Counted from the stretch's first letter, positions 27,134 to 35,747 are shown. The stretch is DNA of 64,000 bases from GCA-2730975 sp937893275 (GCA_963968595.1 CAXAHJ010000007.1:1-64000), one strand, 5' to 3'. The notes: a model not told the origin generated them from the letters alone. Made by a program: numbers and translations.

Positions 27134-27711
27134 ACTAATGAATTGGGTAACTCAAAAAATGATTCATGTTGGAAGATAACCTTCAGTCCTTGTCCTTCAC
27201 AAGTCCTCCATGCCCGCATCAACGGTTCACCGCTTCAGCTCCTCCAGTTGGACCGAAACACCCTCTCCGTTTATCAACCAACCACCGATTGGCTGCTTTT
27301 ATCGTCAACGAGGGTTACAAACCTAGCCTCAACGTTTAGAACTACCAAATCGGTAACTGGTTGATAGGATTGACTTAGGGGTAGGGAAGAGGAGAAGGAT
27401 GAGAGAAGTTACGAAGCGGCTCAATTCCCAAACCCTACTCCCCCTCGGTCAACCCATCAATGGATTCGCACCAAATGGTTGGATGCGGTTTATGTTAATG
27501 TTGAGGGTGATTCGGGGAGGTCTGAGAAGAATTATAAAGTATCGTGGGACGGGTGGGACGGATAAAAGCCCACTCGCTCTTAATATATCCACTCCTTTAA
27601 CCTATGTTTTTACCTTCTCCTACCCGCAAGGAGTTGAAAAGAAGCGTCCCATTTCGGGGTTCAAGCCCCGGAAGTAGACGGTGGCAACCACTTGATAGAG
27701 AATTCGAAGAG
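27134..27711. other. Low-density region with broken coding fragments
   Basis: No intact gene is seen in these 578 bases. A plus-strand frame open from 27374 to a TAA at 27563-27565 ends with a protein-like stretch (WLDAVYVNVEGDSGRSEKNY and KVSWDGWDG), and another ends near 27677 (YPQGVEKKRPISGFKPRK). None has a convincing start, ribosome-binding site or full domain. The stretch looks like degraded accessory DNA between the membrane protein gene and the GIDE gene. Confidence 0.5.
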
Positions 27712-28512
27712 CTAATCAAGTAGAAGGCCCAAGCCCAAGGCTACCAGCACTGCAGTTAGTACGACACAAGTCTGGGCATCACGTATGGCCTTGTTCTGGA
27801 AACTTTCCTCAATTGTGGTGTCACCTTTGTCCGTCACGATCAAGGGCATTTCTCCTTTGTGCATCAGGTAGCCTCTGTCTTGTGAAGTGTTTTTACGAAC
27901 TGCGCTTCCGAAAACGTAAATCTGTTCGTCCAGTTCAAGCGAGGTCTCGCGGTACCATAGTTCTTTGTTGAAGAGCCACCCCTTGGTTTTCTTACCATAA
28001 CGGGTTTCCAGCAATTGCTTGAGTTCCTCGGAAGGGTTATCGCCCGTGCCGGAATCAGCGTCCTTGTCTTGCTGCAGTTGGAACCTAGCCTCTTTTGAAT
28101 CAATTGCCACTTCACCAGAGTCGTCCTGAACCAGAAATGGGACAGATTTCTCATCTTCCAAATATGTAACCCACTTTGAGCCACCTTTGCCGTCCCCCTT
28201 GTCTTCGTCCACTTCGAATTTGTAGTAAACGCATTTTCTTTTTCCCCAAGGACTGACCAGCGATTCTCCTTTTGCCTTCACCCTACCTCTAACCTCTATC
28301 GGACCACTTTGGATTTGAGCGATGGTACTTGTTCGCGTTGATTCCATCATGTCGAAGATCCTTTTGCTTTTGCGAGAACTCTTGAAGAAGTACCAATTCA
28401 TCGGACCTAAGAACAAAAGGGCCATCCCACTAACGCCCTCCAAAAAACCAACTTGTTCTGAACACCCAACCATCAGCAGGGCGACGAGCATAGCGGCAAG
28501 TAACTTCTTCAT
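27712..28512 (-). CDS. GIDE-domain membrane lipoprotein
   Basis: The 266-residue product starts MKKLLAAMLVALLMVGCSEQ, with a lipobox at LMVGC (Cys17). A further hydrophobic stretch (GVSGMALLFLGPMNWYFF) follows, then a GIDE domain at about 60-235: GPIEVRGRVKAKGESLVSPW, the CVYYKFEVDE strand, VPFLVQDDSGEVAID, ETSLELDEQIYVFG and PLIVTDKGD. A last membrane helix ends the chain (TCVVLTAVLVALGLGLLL). GIDE domains occur in eukaryotic MUL1-type ubiquitin ligases and in bacterial membrane proteins, often beside LemA; here there is no RING finger. The function in bacteria is not established. The start at 28512 is chosen over an ATG 12 codons upstream because it gives the lipobox signal peptide. Orientation matches the LRR genes upstream. 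Confidence 0.75.
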   Translation of the reverse strand: MKKLLAAMLVALLMVGCSEQVGFLEGVSGMALLFLGPMNWYFFKSSRKSKRIFDMMESTRTSTIAQIQSGPIEVRGRVKAKGESLVSPWGKRKCVYYKFEVDEDKGDGKGGSKWVTYLEDEKSVPFLVQDDSGEVAIDSKEARFQLQQDKDADSGTGDNPSEELKQLLETRYGKKTKGWLFNKELWYRETSLELDEQIYVFGSAVRKNTSQDRGYLMHKGEMPLIVTDKGDTTIEESFQNKAIRDAQTCVVLTAVLVALGLGLLLD

Positions 28513-28578
28513 CTCGTTATTGTAGAGCCTTAAGATTGATTTGCCCATTACAAGTTTCCGCTAATTTCATAACGAGTA

Positions 28579-28668
28579 TTGGGTGCGGTTACGGCCAAGT
28601 TCTATCCGTACAACTCCAAGAGCAAGGGACAGTTTGAAAAGTATCGGGACGCCTTTGGGCAGCTTTAG
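28579..28668 (+). pseudogene. Short coding-like fragment between GIDE and LRR genes
   Basis: After an in-frame TAA a plus-strand frame of 29 codons reads LGAVTAKFYPYNSKSKGQFE and ends KYRDAFGQL before TAG. The composition is protein-like, but the start would be TTG and no motif is recognised. Its stop directly abuts the stop of the leucine-rich repeat gene on the other strand. Best seen as a gene remnant. Confidence 0.3.
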
Positions 28669-29835
28669 TCAAAACAGGATTTCGCAGTTCGGGAGGGTCT
28701 TCTTCAGCATGGTCTGCTGACCTTCGGTGATTTTATTTCCGTTGAGGTGCAACTCGGTTAGTTTGCTAAGACCTGCAATCGGCGTGACGTCGGTGACTTG
28801 GTTGTCGCTGATCCACAATGTTTCCAGTTTGGTTAAGCTCATCAATGGGCCAATATCGGTGATTCGGTTGTTGCTGAGGTTTAGCGTGGTCAAGTTGGCC
28901 AGATTTGCCAATGGAGCGATATCCGTGATTTGGTTTTTTGGTAGGTAGAGTTTGGTTAGCTTATTCAATCCCTCCAGCGGGTTTAGGTCGGTGATTTGGT
29001 TGCCTAGCAGCACGAGTTTGGTGAGGTTTTTCAGATTCGCCAATGGCGTAAGATTCGTGATCTGGTTTTTTGGTAGGTAAAGCTTGGTTAACTTGTTCAA
29101 TTCCCCCAGTGGCGTGAGGTCTGTGACTCGATTGCCGACAAGTACCAGTTTGGTCAGGTTTTTCAATCCGGCCAGTGGGGTGACGTCGGTGACTTGGTTG
29201 CCCCAAAGATCGAGTTCTTCAAGATTGGTTAGTTTTGCCAGTGGAGTAACGTCTGTGATCCGGTTGTTCCAAAGGTCGAGTTCCTCCAACTTGGTGAGTT
29301 TCGCCAGTGGAGAGATATCGCTAATTCCGTTGCTTACTAGGCGCACATAGGTGGCCCCTATTTCTTTTGCCCTGTGAATCTGCGCCACAACGGCAGGACC
29401 GCCTCGTGCTTCGAGTTCGGTTTCCCCTCCGTCCCGTCTCTTTGCTTCTTCGACAAGTGCCTTTGCCTTTTCGTCCTGTCTTTTCGCTTCCGCTTCGGCA
29501 ATGCTTTGGGTCACCATTTCGGCAAGTGCCTTTCTCTCCGTCTCTTCGAGCATCTTAGCTTCCATTTCGTTCCGGTTTTTCTCCTCAACTTCGGCAAGTC
29601 TCTTCTCCTCCTTTGCTCTCCTCTTTTCTTCTGTAATGAAAATCGGGTTGGGATGACCGCATGTCGGGCATTCTTCCGCTTGCTTGGAGATGGCATTCCC
29701 GCAAGCTTCGCACTTTGCGATTAGCGATGATTCGGATACCGCTCCTGCATCGGTTTCGCCCAAATCGTCATTCACACGGTCACAGGACGAGGTGAACAGT
29801 GCGAGTAATCCGATTACTATATAGCGTAGTTTCAT
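28669..29835 (-). CDS. Zinc-ribbon / leucine-rich repeat lipoprotein (large paralogue)
   Basis: The 388-residue protein has four parts. A lipoprotein signal (MKLRYIVIGLLALFTSSC) anchors it. A zinc ribbon follows with two CxxC knuckles, CEACGNAISKQAEECPTCGH. Then comes a 90-residue Glu/Lys/Ala-rich helix, probably a coiled coil. The C-terminal 220 residues hold about ten 22-residue leucine-rich repeats of the internalin type (LTNLEELDLWGNQVTDVTPL is typical), ending in KKTLPNCEILF. LRRs of this kind bind proteins. The start at 29835 is preferred to one 17 codons upstream because it gives the lipobox. The smaller paralogue lies 105 bases upstream on the same strand with the same ribbon, LRR style and end, so the pair arose by duplication. 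Function unknown; a lipid-anchored binding protein is likely. Confidence 0.85.
   Translation of the reverse strand: MKLRYIVIGLLALFTSSCDRVNDDLGETDAGAVSESSLIAKCEACGNAISKQAEECPTCGHPNPIFITEEKRRAKEEKRLAEVEEKNRNEMEAKMLEETERKALAEMVTQSIAEAEAKRQDEKAKALVEEAKRRDGGETELEARGGPAVVAQIHRAKEIGATYVRLVSNGISDISPLAKLTKLEELDLWNNRITDVTPLAKLTNLEELDLWGNQVTDVTPLAGLKNLTKLVLVGNRVTDLTPLGELNKLTKLYLPKNQITNLTPLANLKNLTKLVLLGNQITDLNPLEGLNKLTKLYLPKNQITDIAPLANLANLTTLNLSNNRITDIGPLMSLTKLETLWISDNQVTDVTPIAGLSKLTELHLNGNKITEGQQTMLKKTLPNCEILF
28735..29365 (-). repeat. Tandem leucine-rich repeat units, 66-base period
   Basis: About ten repeats of 66 bases encode 22-residue leucine-rich repeats with the core N-x-[IV]-T-D-[LVI]-x-P-L. 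Alternate units are more alike than adjacent ones: LTKLYLPKNQIT occurs twice and LTKLVL[VL]GN twice, which suggests growth by duplication of two-unit blocks. Confidence 0.75.
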
Positions 29836-29940
29836 TGATCCTTGGTCTATACCAAATGTATTTACTAGAGCAAGCTCCTGTCCCACGAGTTGAAGAGATT
29901 AGTTATGGGCTATTTCGAAACGCTTTTAGACTATATATAT

Positions 29941-30663
29941 TTAGAAGGAGATTTTACAGTTCGGCAGGGCATTCCTAAGCAATGTCCTCTGGTCTTCCGT
30001 AGTTATGTTTCCTTCGAGGCTAAGCTCGGTAAGGTTGGTTAGACTCGCAAGGGGTGAAATGGCAATTATTTGGTTTTTACCTAGGTTCAGTTCTTCCAAC
30101 TTGGTTAACCCCTTCAAGGGAGTGACGTCGAAGATTTGGTTCTTACTGAGGAAAAGCTTCTCCAAGTTCTTCAACTCAGCCAACGAGGTGAGGTCCTTGA
30201 TCTGATTGCCGTAGAGTTGCAACTCGGTCAACTCGGTCAATCCCGCCAGAGGCGTGAGGTCCGTGAGTTCGTTGTCGTAAAGGCTCAGTAGCGTCAACTG
30301 GGTCGAATCCGCAAGAGGGGTGAGATCACGAATTTGGCTGCTGTGGAGGTATAGTCTAGTTTCACCGTCCTCCTTCGCTTTGCGAATTTTGGCTAATGCC
30401 TTGGAACCGCCTTTCGCTCTTACGATGTCTTCGGCGTCAAGCTTGATGGCTTGCTTCCTCGTCTCAATGTAAATGGGGTTTGGGTGACCGCAACGAGGAC
30501 AGCCTCTTGCTTGCTTGGAAATGTTTTTCCCACAAGCCTCGCACTTGGTCATGAGGGTCGGATCGCCCGACTCTTCTTCCCTCCCGACCTCCTGGTGATC
30601 TCCGTTCCCGCACCCCGACAACAAAGATAATGCGACTAGGATTCCGGGATTTAGTAACTTCAT
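29941..30663 (-). CDS. Zinc-ribbon / leucine-rich repeat lipoprotein (small paralogue)
   Basis: The 240-residue product has a lipobox (VALSLLSGCGNG, Cys18), a zinc ribbon CEACGKNISKQARGCPRCGH almost identical in pattern to that of the larger paralogue downstream, a short linker and about six internalin-type leucine-rich repeats (LTELTELQLYGNQIKDLTSL is typical), ending RNALPNCKISF. It lacks the long coiled-coil segment of the larger protein. The zinc ribbon would face the periplasm or the exterior if the lipid anchor is used, which is unusual for this fold. Likely a binding protein at the envelope; partner unknown. Lies 86 bases upstream of nothing but the PQQ gene stop on the same strand. 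Confidence 0.83.
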   Translation of the reverse strand: MKLLNPGILVALSLLSGCGNGDHQEVGREEESGDPTLMTKCEACGKNISKQARGCPRCGHPNPIYIETRKQAIKLDAEDIVRAKGGSKALAKIRKAKEDGETRLYLHSSQIRDLTPLADSTQLTLLSLYDNELTDLTPLAGLTELTELQLYGNQIKDLTSLAELKNLEKLFLSKNQIFDVTPLKGLTKLEELNLGKNQIIAISPLASLTNLTELSLEGNITTEDQRTLLRNALPNCKISF

Positions 30664-30749
30664 TCCCTCAACCTAGAAAGCGTAAGAGATTAGAGTCAAG
30701 GTAGAGGGTGCTGCGGGTGGGAGTTTGTAGTGCTTTGGCAAGTATCGAA

Positions 30750-32036
30750 TCAATTAGAACCAGTCGAGAGGCAGACTGCTTCCTTGGTGCTTCTTGCGAA
30801 GACTCTACCGTCGCTCAGGACGGGTGTACTCCAGCATTTTCCTGTGATTACTTTGCGACGGGCCAATTCCTTATAGCCTTTCGGCGATGCTGAGACCACG
30901 GCGAGCTCGCCGTTGTCGGCAAGCGCAAGTAGCTTGTCTCCGGCGAGGATGACGTTACCGGGTCCGTAACCATCTTTAGACCACTTCACTTCGCCTGTTT
31001 TCAGTTCCACGCATTGAAGCGGACCTTTACCGTACTTCTTGAAGCTGAACATCCCGTACAAGTGGCCTTCGTGGTAAACGGGTGTGCTCCAGTGATTGAT
31101 CAACTTGTTTGATTTGCGCCAGACCTCGGTCGAGGCGAAGGAGGAACCTTTTCTGGCGATTTTATAAAGTCCGGCTCCCACTCCATAACCGGCTGAGCAG
31201 TATACCAGATCCCCAGTCACTATTGGCGAGGCGGCCGTGGATACCGCGAACCTGAACTTTTGACGCCACAGTTCCTTGCCCGTGGATGCATCGACTGCGA
31301 CGATTCCCGATACGCAAAAGAAGAGGATTTGTCGTACACCGTGAATGGTTGCGGCTATAGGCGTGGCGTGAGTTATGGTTTCGTCGCCACTCTTCCAGAT
31401 CATCTTTCCCGTTGTACGGTCAAAGGCGAGAAAGGTTTGTCCTGCGCCACCGCCGTAGACGATCACGTTCTTTCCTTCCAACAAGGGGGCGGATGCGTTG
31501 TCCCACTTGATTGGGAGTCCGGAATGTTCCTTTACGACCGATACCTTCCAGATCGATTTCCCATTCGATGCGTCGAAGCAATAAAGGTTCATGTCGGCAT
31601 CGTAGACCCAGACCTTGCCGTCTGCGGCGGAGGGGGTGGAGCGTGGACCATCGCCACCCTTGTTGTCCGAAGCACCGGAGTCTCCTCCTCCTCGTCCGAA
31701 ATCGAGGCGATCCAATTTAGCCGACCAGACTTCCTTCCCCGTCTTGACATCGAGGGCTAGGCAGAATTCTTGCTTCAGGCCATCCTCGTCCGTCCTCCCT
31801 ACCAGAGTGAATGCTCGACCACCCGAAACACTGAAAGAACTGAAGCCAAGTGGGGTGGCCGTCTTCCATGCTTGGGAGGATGCCTTGTTGAGCCATGCAG
31901 CGGATGCCAGCGTTTCCTGTGCCTTGTTGTCGGAATTGGCGCCGTGATATTGATTCCATTCGGCCGCGTCCAAAGCATTTGCTCCGAAAAGAGCCAGCGT
32001 GAATAGAATAAGATTTGTTTTAAACTGAGATTGCAT
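30750..32036 (-). CDS. Exported PQQ-like beta-propeller protein
   Basis: The 428-residue protein has a signal peptide (residues 1-25, ending ALDAA) and an eight-bladed-propeller pattern of WD-like tryptophan docking repeats: LDVKTGKEVWSAKLD, FDASNGKSIWKVSV, FDRTTGKMIWKSGDE, VDASTGKELWRQKFR and VELKTGEVKWSKDG. This is the PQQ repeat fold also used by the BamB lipoprotein and by quinoprotein dehydrogenases. It lacks a lipobox and the dehydrogenase active-site residues, so it is more likely a scaffold or carbohydrate-related protein, as often found in Planctomycetes and Verrucomicrobia. It diverges from the hydroxyproline epimerase gene across an 80-base gap. Confidence 0.87.
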   Translation of the reverse strand: MQSQFKTNLILFTLALFGANALDAAEWNQYHGANSDNKAQETLASAAWLNKASSQAWKTATPLGFSSFSVSGGRAFTLVGRTDEDGLKQEFCLALDVKTGKEVWSAKLDRLDFGRGGGDSGASDNKGGDGPRSTPSAADGKVWVYDADMNLYCFDASNGKSIWKVSVVKEHSGLPIKWDNASAPLLEGKNVIVYGGGAGQTFLAFDRTTGKMIWKSGDETITHATPIAATIHGVRQILFFCVSGIVAVDASTGKELWRQKFRFAVSTAASPIVTGDLVYCSAGYGVGAGLYKIARKGSSFASTEVWRKSNKLINHWSTPVYHEGHLYGMFSFKKYGKGPLQCVELKTGEVKWSKDGYGPGNVILAGDKLLALADNGELAVVSASPKGYKELARRKVITGKCWSTPVLSDGRVFARSTKEAVCLSTGSN

Positions 32037-32116
32037 GAGGCTGAATTGTTGATAATCAGAAACCTTTATTCATTCGCACGCTGATTTTTCAATCCTATTT
32101 GACCGCACTTTATTAG

Positions 32117-33088
32117 ATGACCGTAGAGACCTTACACAATCATGGTTGGCCCGATTCGGTCCGAATTGTTGATTCCCACACGGGTGGTGAGCCCACTCGG
32201 ATCGTCGTTTCGGGGGGACCCGACCTTGGCTCGGGAAAGCTCGCGGAGCGTCGAGAACGTTTACGCGACGAATTCGATGACTTTAGGGCAGCCGTGGTGC
32301 TTGAGCCTCGTGGAACCGACGTCTTGGTGGGCGGCTTATTAGTGGAACCATCCGAACCCGATTGCGTTGCCGGCATTATTTTCTTCAACAACGTGGGTGT
32401 TCTAAACATGTGTGGTCACGGTACGATTGGTTTGGCCGCAACTTTGGCTCATCTCGGTCGCGTGGACAAGGGGGTGCATCGTTTGGATACGCCCGTAGGT
32501 TCGGTGGGGATTGAACTACATGAGAACAACGAGGTTAGCGTTGAGAACGTGCCGAGCTATCGATTTGCTCGAAACCTGACCATCGAAGTGGAAGGGCATG
32601 GCCCCTTGTCGGGGGACGTTGCGTGGGGCGGAAATTGGTTTTTTCTCGTGGAGGATCACGGTCAAGTTATTGAAGTCGGAAACGTCGAGCGACTGTCCGA
32701 TTTTACGCGCCGTATTCGATCAGCCCTCGATCGTGAAGGTGTTACCGGAGCGGATGGCGGCGAAATCGACCACATCGAGCTTTTTGCCCCAACCGACAAC
32801 CCTGCCGCCGATTCTCGTAATTTTGTGCTTTGCCCCGGGGGAGCCTACGACAGGTCGCCCTGTGGCACGGGTACAAGTGCCAAGCTGGCTTGTCTTGTCG
32901 CGGATGGAAAACTTTCTCCCGGTGAAACTTGGCGGCAAGAAAGCGTTATAGGCAGTATCTTCGAGGCGACGGGAAAACTTGATGGAGACAAGGTCATCCC
33001 GACGGTTCGCGGTTCCGCCTACATAACTGGCGAGGGTGAGCTTTTCTTTGATTCCAAAGATCCCCTCCGCACAGGTATTTCGACATGA
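32117..33088 (+). CDS. 4-hydroxyproline 2-epimerase (proline racemase family)
   Basis: Two-base isomerase of 323 residues. The first catalytic cysteine is Cys99 in LNMCGHGTIG and the second Cys249 in DRSPCGTGTSAK, so the pair needed for racemase/epimerase activity is intact (a Thr at the second place would mean a dehydratase). Substrate loops DSHTGGEPTRIVV and GGNWFF fit the 4-hydroxyproline epimerase subgroup, which converts trans-4-hydroxy-L-proline to cis-4-hydroxy-D-proline in the cytoplasm. The following gene, a D-amino-acid dehydrogenase that overlaps by four bases, would oxidise that product. Proline racemase remains possible. Hydroxyproline comes from collagen or algal wall glycoproteins. 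Confidence 0.88.
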   Translation: MTVETLHNHGWPDSVRIVDSHTGGEPTRIVVSGGPDLGSGKLAERRERLRDEFDDFRAAVVLEPRGTDVLVGGLLVEPSEPDCVAGIIFFNNVGVLNMCGHGTIGLAATLAHLGRVDKGVHRLDTPVGSVGIELHENNEVSVENVPSYRFARNLTIEVEGHGPLSGDVAWGGNWFFLVEDHGQVIEVGNVERLSDFTRRIRSALDREGVTGADGGEIDHIELFAPTDNPAADSRNFVLCPGGAYDRSPCGTGTSAKLACLVADGKLSPGETWRQESVIGSIFEATGKLDGDKVIPTVRGSAYITGEGELFFDSKDPLRTGIST

Positions 33089-34338
33089 ACGATTCGGCAA
33101 AGCCCGTCCTAGTTGTGGGTGGCGGTGTCATTGGCGCCGCGTGCGCTCACTACCTTGCGGAGGCTGGTTTGAAAGTCGTTATTATCGACCGTGAACTTTT
33201 CGGCGAGGGCTGTTCTTTGCACAATTGCGGTTACGTCTGCCCCAGTCACGTTTTGCCTCTCACCGAACCGGGTGCCGTTGGATCCACCCTCCGTGGGATG
33301 CTCAAGCCTAACTCACCTTTTTCCGTCAAACTTCGGCTGGATCTGCGTTTGGCTCACTGGTTTCTTCGTTTCGCTCTTCGTTGTAACGAGACGGATATGT
33401 TGGTCGGAGCACAGGCTATTCATCCGCTTCTCAAGTCATCCATGTCGTTGTATCGGGAGCTGATGAAACTCGAGGAATTCGACTGTGATTGGCAGGAAAA
33501 AGGTCTGCTCTACGTTTACGAGTCCAAAGAAAAATTCGAGAGCTACTGCAAGATCAACGAACTCCTGACTCGGAAATTCGAAGAACCCGCAGTTCGCTTG
33601 GAAGGTGACGCTCTTTATGATCTGGAACCTGCTCTAAAACCGGGTCTTGCCGGAGGTTGGCATTACGAGGGCGACGCTCACCTGCGTTCCGACATGCTCA
33701 TGACTTCCTGGAAGGCGTCGTTACTGAGCAAGGGGGTCAATATTATGGAGAATTGTTCGCTCAATGGCTTGCGAGACATGGAAGATTCAGCCGTCGTGGC
33801 GGAAACCGATTCCGGAGAGATAGAGGCAAGTCACGTCGTGATGGCGACAGGCGCTCTTTCCCCCAAGCTGGCCAACGTCATCGGTTGGAGAGCTCCGATT
33901 CAGCCGGGGAAGGGTTACTCGCTCACTATGCCCCGACCGAACACTTGTCCTTCCATCCCTCTCGTCTTTCCCGAAACCCGCGTCGCGGTAACACCTTTTT
34001 CGTCAGGATACCGGCTCGGTTCCACCATGGAGTTTAATGGCTACGACGAAACCCTAAACCCAAAGCGAGTCGATTTGCTACGAAAGGGAGCCGAACGCTT
34101 TTTGCTAGAACCTTATTGCGAGCACGTTGAGACGACTTGGTATGGTTGGCGTCCGATGACCTACGACAGCGTACCCATCATCGGCACCTGCCCCGGGCGT
34201 CCCAAGATAACGATTGCAACAGGCCACAATATGCTGGGTCTCAGCATGGCCCCGGCCACTGGAAAACTTGTTGCCGAGTTGGTGACGGGAAAAACTCCAC
34301 ATCTGACTCCGGAGCCTTATTCTCCGGACAGGTTTTAA
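33085..34338 (+). CDS. FAD-dependent D-amino-acid (D-hydroxyproline) dehydrogenase
   Basis: DadA-like oxidoreductase of 417 residues. The FAD-binding Rossmann motif is VVGGGVIGAACAHYL at the N-terminus, with the Asp/Glu loop VVIIDRELFGEGCS, and the C-terminal GxxP region TWYGWRPMTYDSVPIIG followed by GHNMLGLSMAPATG closes the flavin site. It probably oxidises cis-4-hydroxy-D-proline from the upstream epimerase to the pyrroline and passes electrons to the respiratory chain. Its ATG overlaps the epimerase stop (ATGA), so translation is coupled. It meets the antiporter gene tail to tail with a 4-base overlap at 34335-34338. Later enzymes of the pathway (deaminase, semialdehyde dehydrogenase) are not present here. 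Confidence 0.88.
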   Translation: MNDSAKPVLVVGGGVIGAACAHYLAEAGLKVVIIDRELFGEGCSLHNCGYVCPSHVLPLTEPGAVGSTLRGMLKPNSPFSVKLRLDLRLAHWFLRFALRCNETDMLVGAQAIHPLLKSSMSLYRELMKLEEFDCDWQEKGLLYVYESKEKFESYCKINELLTRKFEEPAVRLEGDALYDLEPALKPGLAGGWHYEGDAHLRSDMLMTSWKASLLSKGVNIMENCSLNGLRDMEDSAVVAETDSGEIEASHVVMATGALSPKLANVIGWRAPIQPGKGYSLTMPRPNTCPSIPLVFPETRVAVTPFSSGYRLGSTMEFNGYDETLNPKRVDLLRKGAERFLLEPYCEHVETTWYGWRPMTYDSVPIIGTCPGRPKITIATGHNMLGLSMAPATGKLVAELVTGKTPHLTPEPYSPDRF

Positions 34339-35747
34339 GAAGTTAACAGCAGGTAGACCACTGCCAGAATCAATTGAATGACGGCGTAAGGTATAGCAAT
34401 TTTCACGAAACCCGCAAAAGACAATTTCAGTTCATACTTGTGGATGATCGTTACCGCCACGAGAGTTGAGGCCGAGCCGATCGGCGTAATGTTACCGCCT
34501 AGGTTGGCACCGAAGATCACTGCCCACCAGTAGGGGCTGTCGGAATTTGCCGCTATTTCGGGAATTCCTGCGAGAATTTTTGCTAGCATGGCTGCAAGGG
34601 GTATGTTGTCGGTTACGGAACTTGCGACTGCCGAGGCCACCAAAAGCGATGCGGGTCCGGCGGAATCACCAAGTTCCAGGATTGGCTTTAGCCATTCTCC
34701 AATCAGGCCCAGTACCTGTGCGTGTTCCATGACGTTGATGACCGCGAAAAGACAGACGAAGAAAAACAGGAGATCCCAGTCGATTGTCTTATAAAATCGA
34801 TCTGCGACAGATTTGTAGCGAATGAGCATGAGCCCGGCGAAAGCCAGAGCCACGAAACCCAAGCCCAACTCGTTGATAACCGGCAACTGCGAGGTCATCG
34901 CTACGGTACCGATGAAAACGAAGGTCATGAGGGCCCCGAAACGGAAAAACCCCGGAGACTCGATCCCCTCGTTTTCATCAAATCCTGCGACAAGGGATTT
35001 GGCGGAAGCTCGTTCCTCATCGCTTTTGAGTGAGCTGATCTTGAAGAGCTTTGCTCCCATCCAAAGTGTCACTAGAGTTGAGACGACTACGTAGGGTGCC
35101 GCCTTTATGAAAAAATCTACGAACTCTATGCCTGCGGTTTTGCCCACGATGATGTTTGGGACGGAGGAAATCAGGGTGAGCAACCCTCCTACGTTGGTCA
35201 GCAATCCCTCGATTAGCAAGAAACCGAGCAACTTCTCCGAACGATCCAGCTTTTTTAGGGAAACACCCGTGAGGGAGCCGACGATTATCATGGCCGTAAC
35301 GTTGTTCAGCACGGCCGAAAAAACCACGGTCATTACCCCGTAAAGCACGAGCAGGCGAAGAGGATCACCGACCGACAACTTGGTCAGTTTTACCGCAACC
35401 CAGGTAAAGAGTCCCGATTTACTGGTGATATCTACAAACAGCGAGGAACCGAGAATGATGGCGATCACTTCCCAGTCTACGCCCGGCACGTAAACGGGCA
35501 TAGAGACTTGGTGACCTCCTATGACCAAACTGCCGACGTCCGAAAAAGGAAGAAGGTGAAACCAAGTTCCAATAAAGAGAGCAAGAATGCCGAACAACCC
35601 GACGATGACAGATTTCTTTGCGTGAATTTTTTCTTCAAGGGCGAGGCATAGGATCATAGCTGCGAGCAAACCTAGGAAAAGGTAGGTCACGCCGGGTTCG
35701 ACGGCATGCCCGGAGGCAGACGCTAGAATCGGAGGGGAAATGCTCAC
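34335..35747 (-). CDS. NhaD/ArsB-type ion transporter (probable Na+/H+ antiporter)
   Basis: A 470-residue integral membrane protein with about twelve helices, no signal peptide. Features of the NhaD branch of the ArsB/NhaD (ion transporter) superfamily are seen: LNNVTAMIIVGSLTG, LISSVPNIIVGKTAGIEF, SVTDNIPLAAML and GANLGGNITPIGSASTLV, the last two being the duplicated Asn/Thr/Ser-rich ion-binding loops. NhaD members exchange Na+ or Li+ for H+, fitting a marine cell; other anions cannot be excluded. The start is GTG at 35745-35747, whose GTGA overlaps the stop of the upstream universal-stress gene, so the two are translationally coupled. Confidence 0.88.
   Translation of the reverse strand: MSISPPILASASGHAVEPGVTYLFLGLLAAMILCLALEEKIHAKKSVIVGLFGILALFIGTWFHLLPFSDVGSLVIGGHQVSMPVYVPGVDWEVIAIILGSSLFVDITSKSGLFTWVAVKLTKLSVGDPLRLLVLYGVMTVVFSAVLNNVTAMIIVGSLTGVSLKKLDRSEKLLGFLLIEGLLTNVGGLLTLISSVPNIIVGKTAGIEFVDFFIKAAPYVVVSTLVTLWMGAKLFKISSLKSDEERASAKSLVAGFDENEGIESPGFFRFGALMTFVFIGTVAMTSQLPVINELGLGFVALAFAGLMLIRYKSVADRFYKTIDWDLLFFFVCLFAVINVMEHAQVLGLIGEWLKPILELGDSAGPASLLVASAVASSVTDNIPLAAMLAKILAGIPEIAANSDSPYWWAVIFGANLGGNITPIGSASTLVAVTIIHKYELKLSFAGFVKIAIPYAVIQLILAVVYLLLTS

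Noticed and set aside
27655..27680. T-arm-like sequence CGGGGTTCAAGCCCCG, suggesting a tRNA fragment
   Set aside because: Only the T loop is plausible; no acceptor, D or anticodon arm can be formed around it and no CCA follows. It also lies in a coding-like stretch.
28735..29365. CRISPR-like periodic repeats
   Set aside because: The 66-base period is protein-coding leucine-rich repeat, without identical repeats separated by unique spacers.
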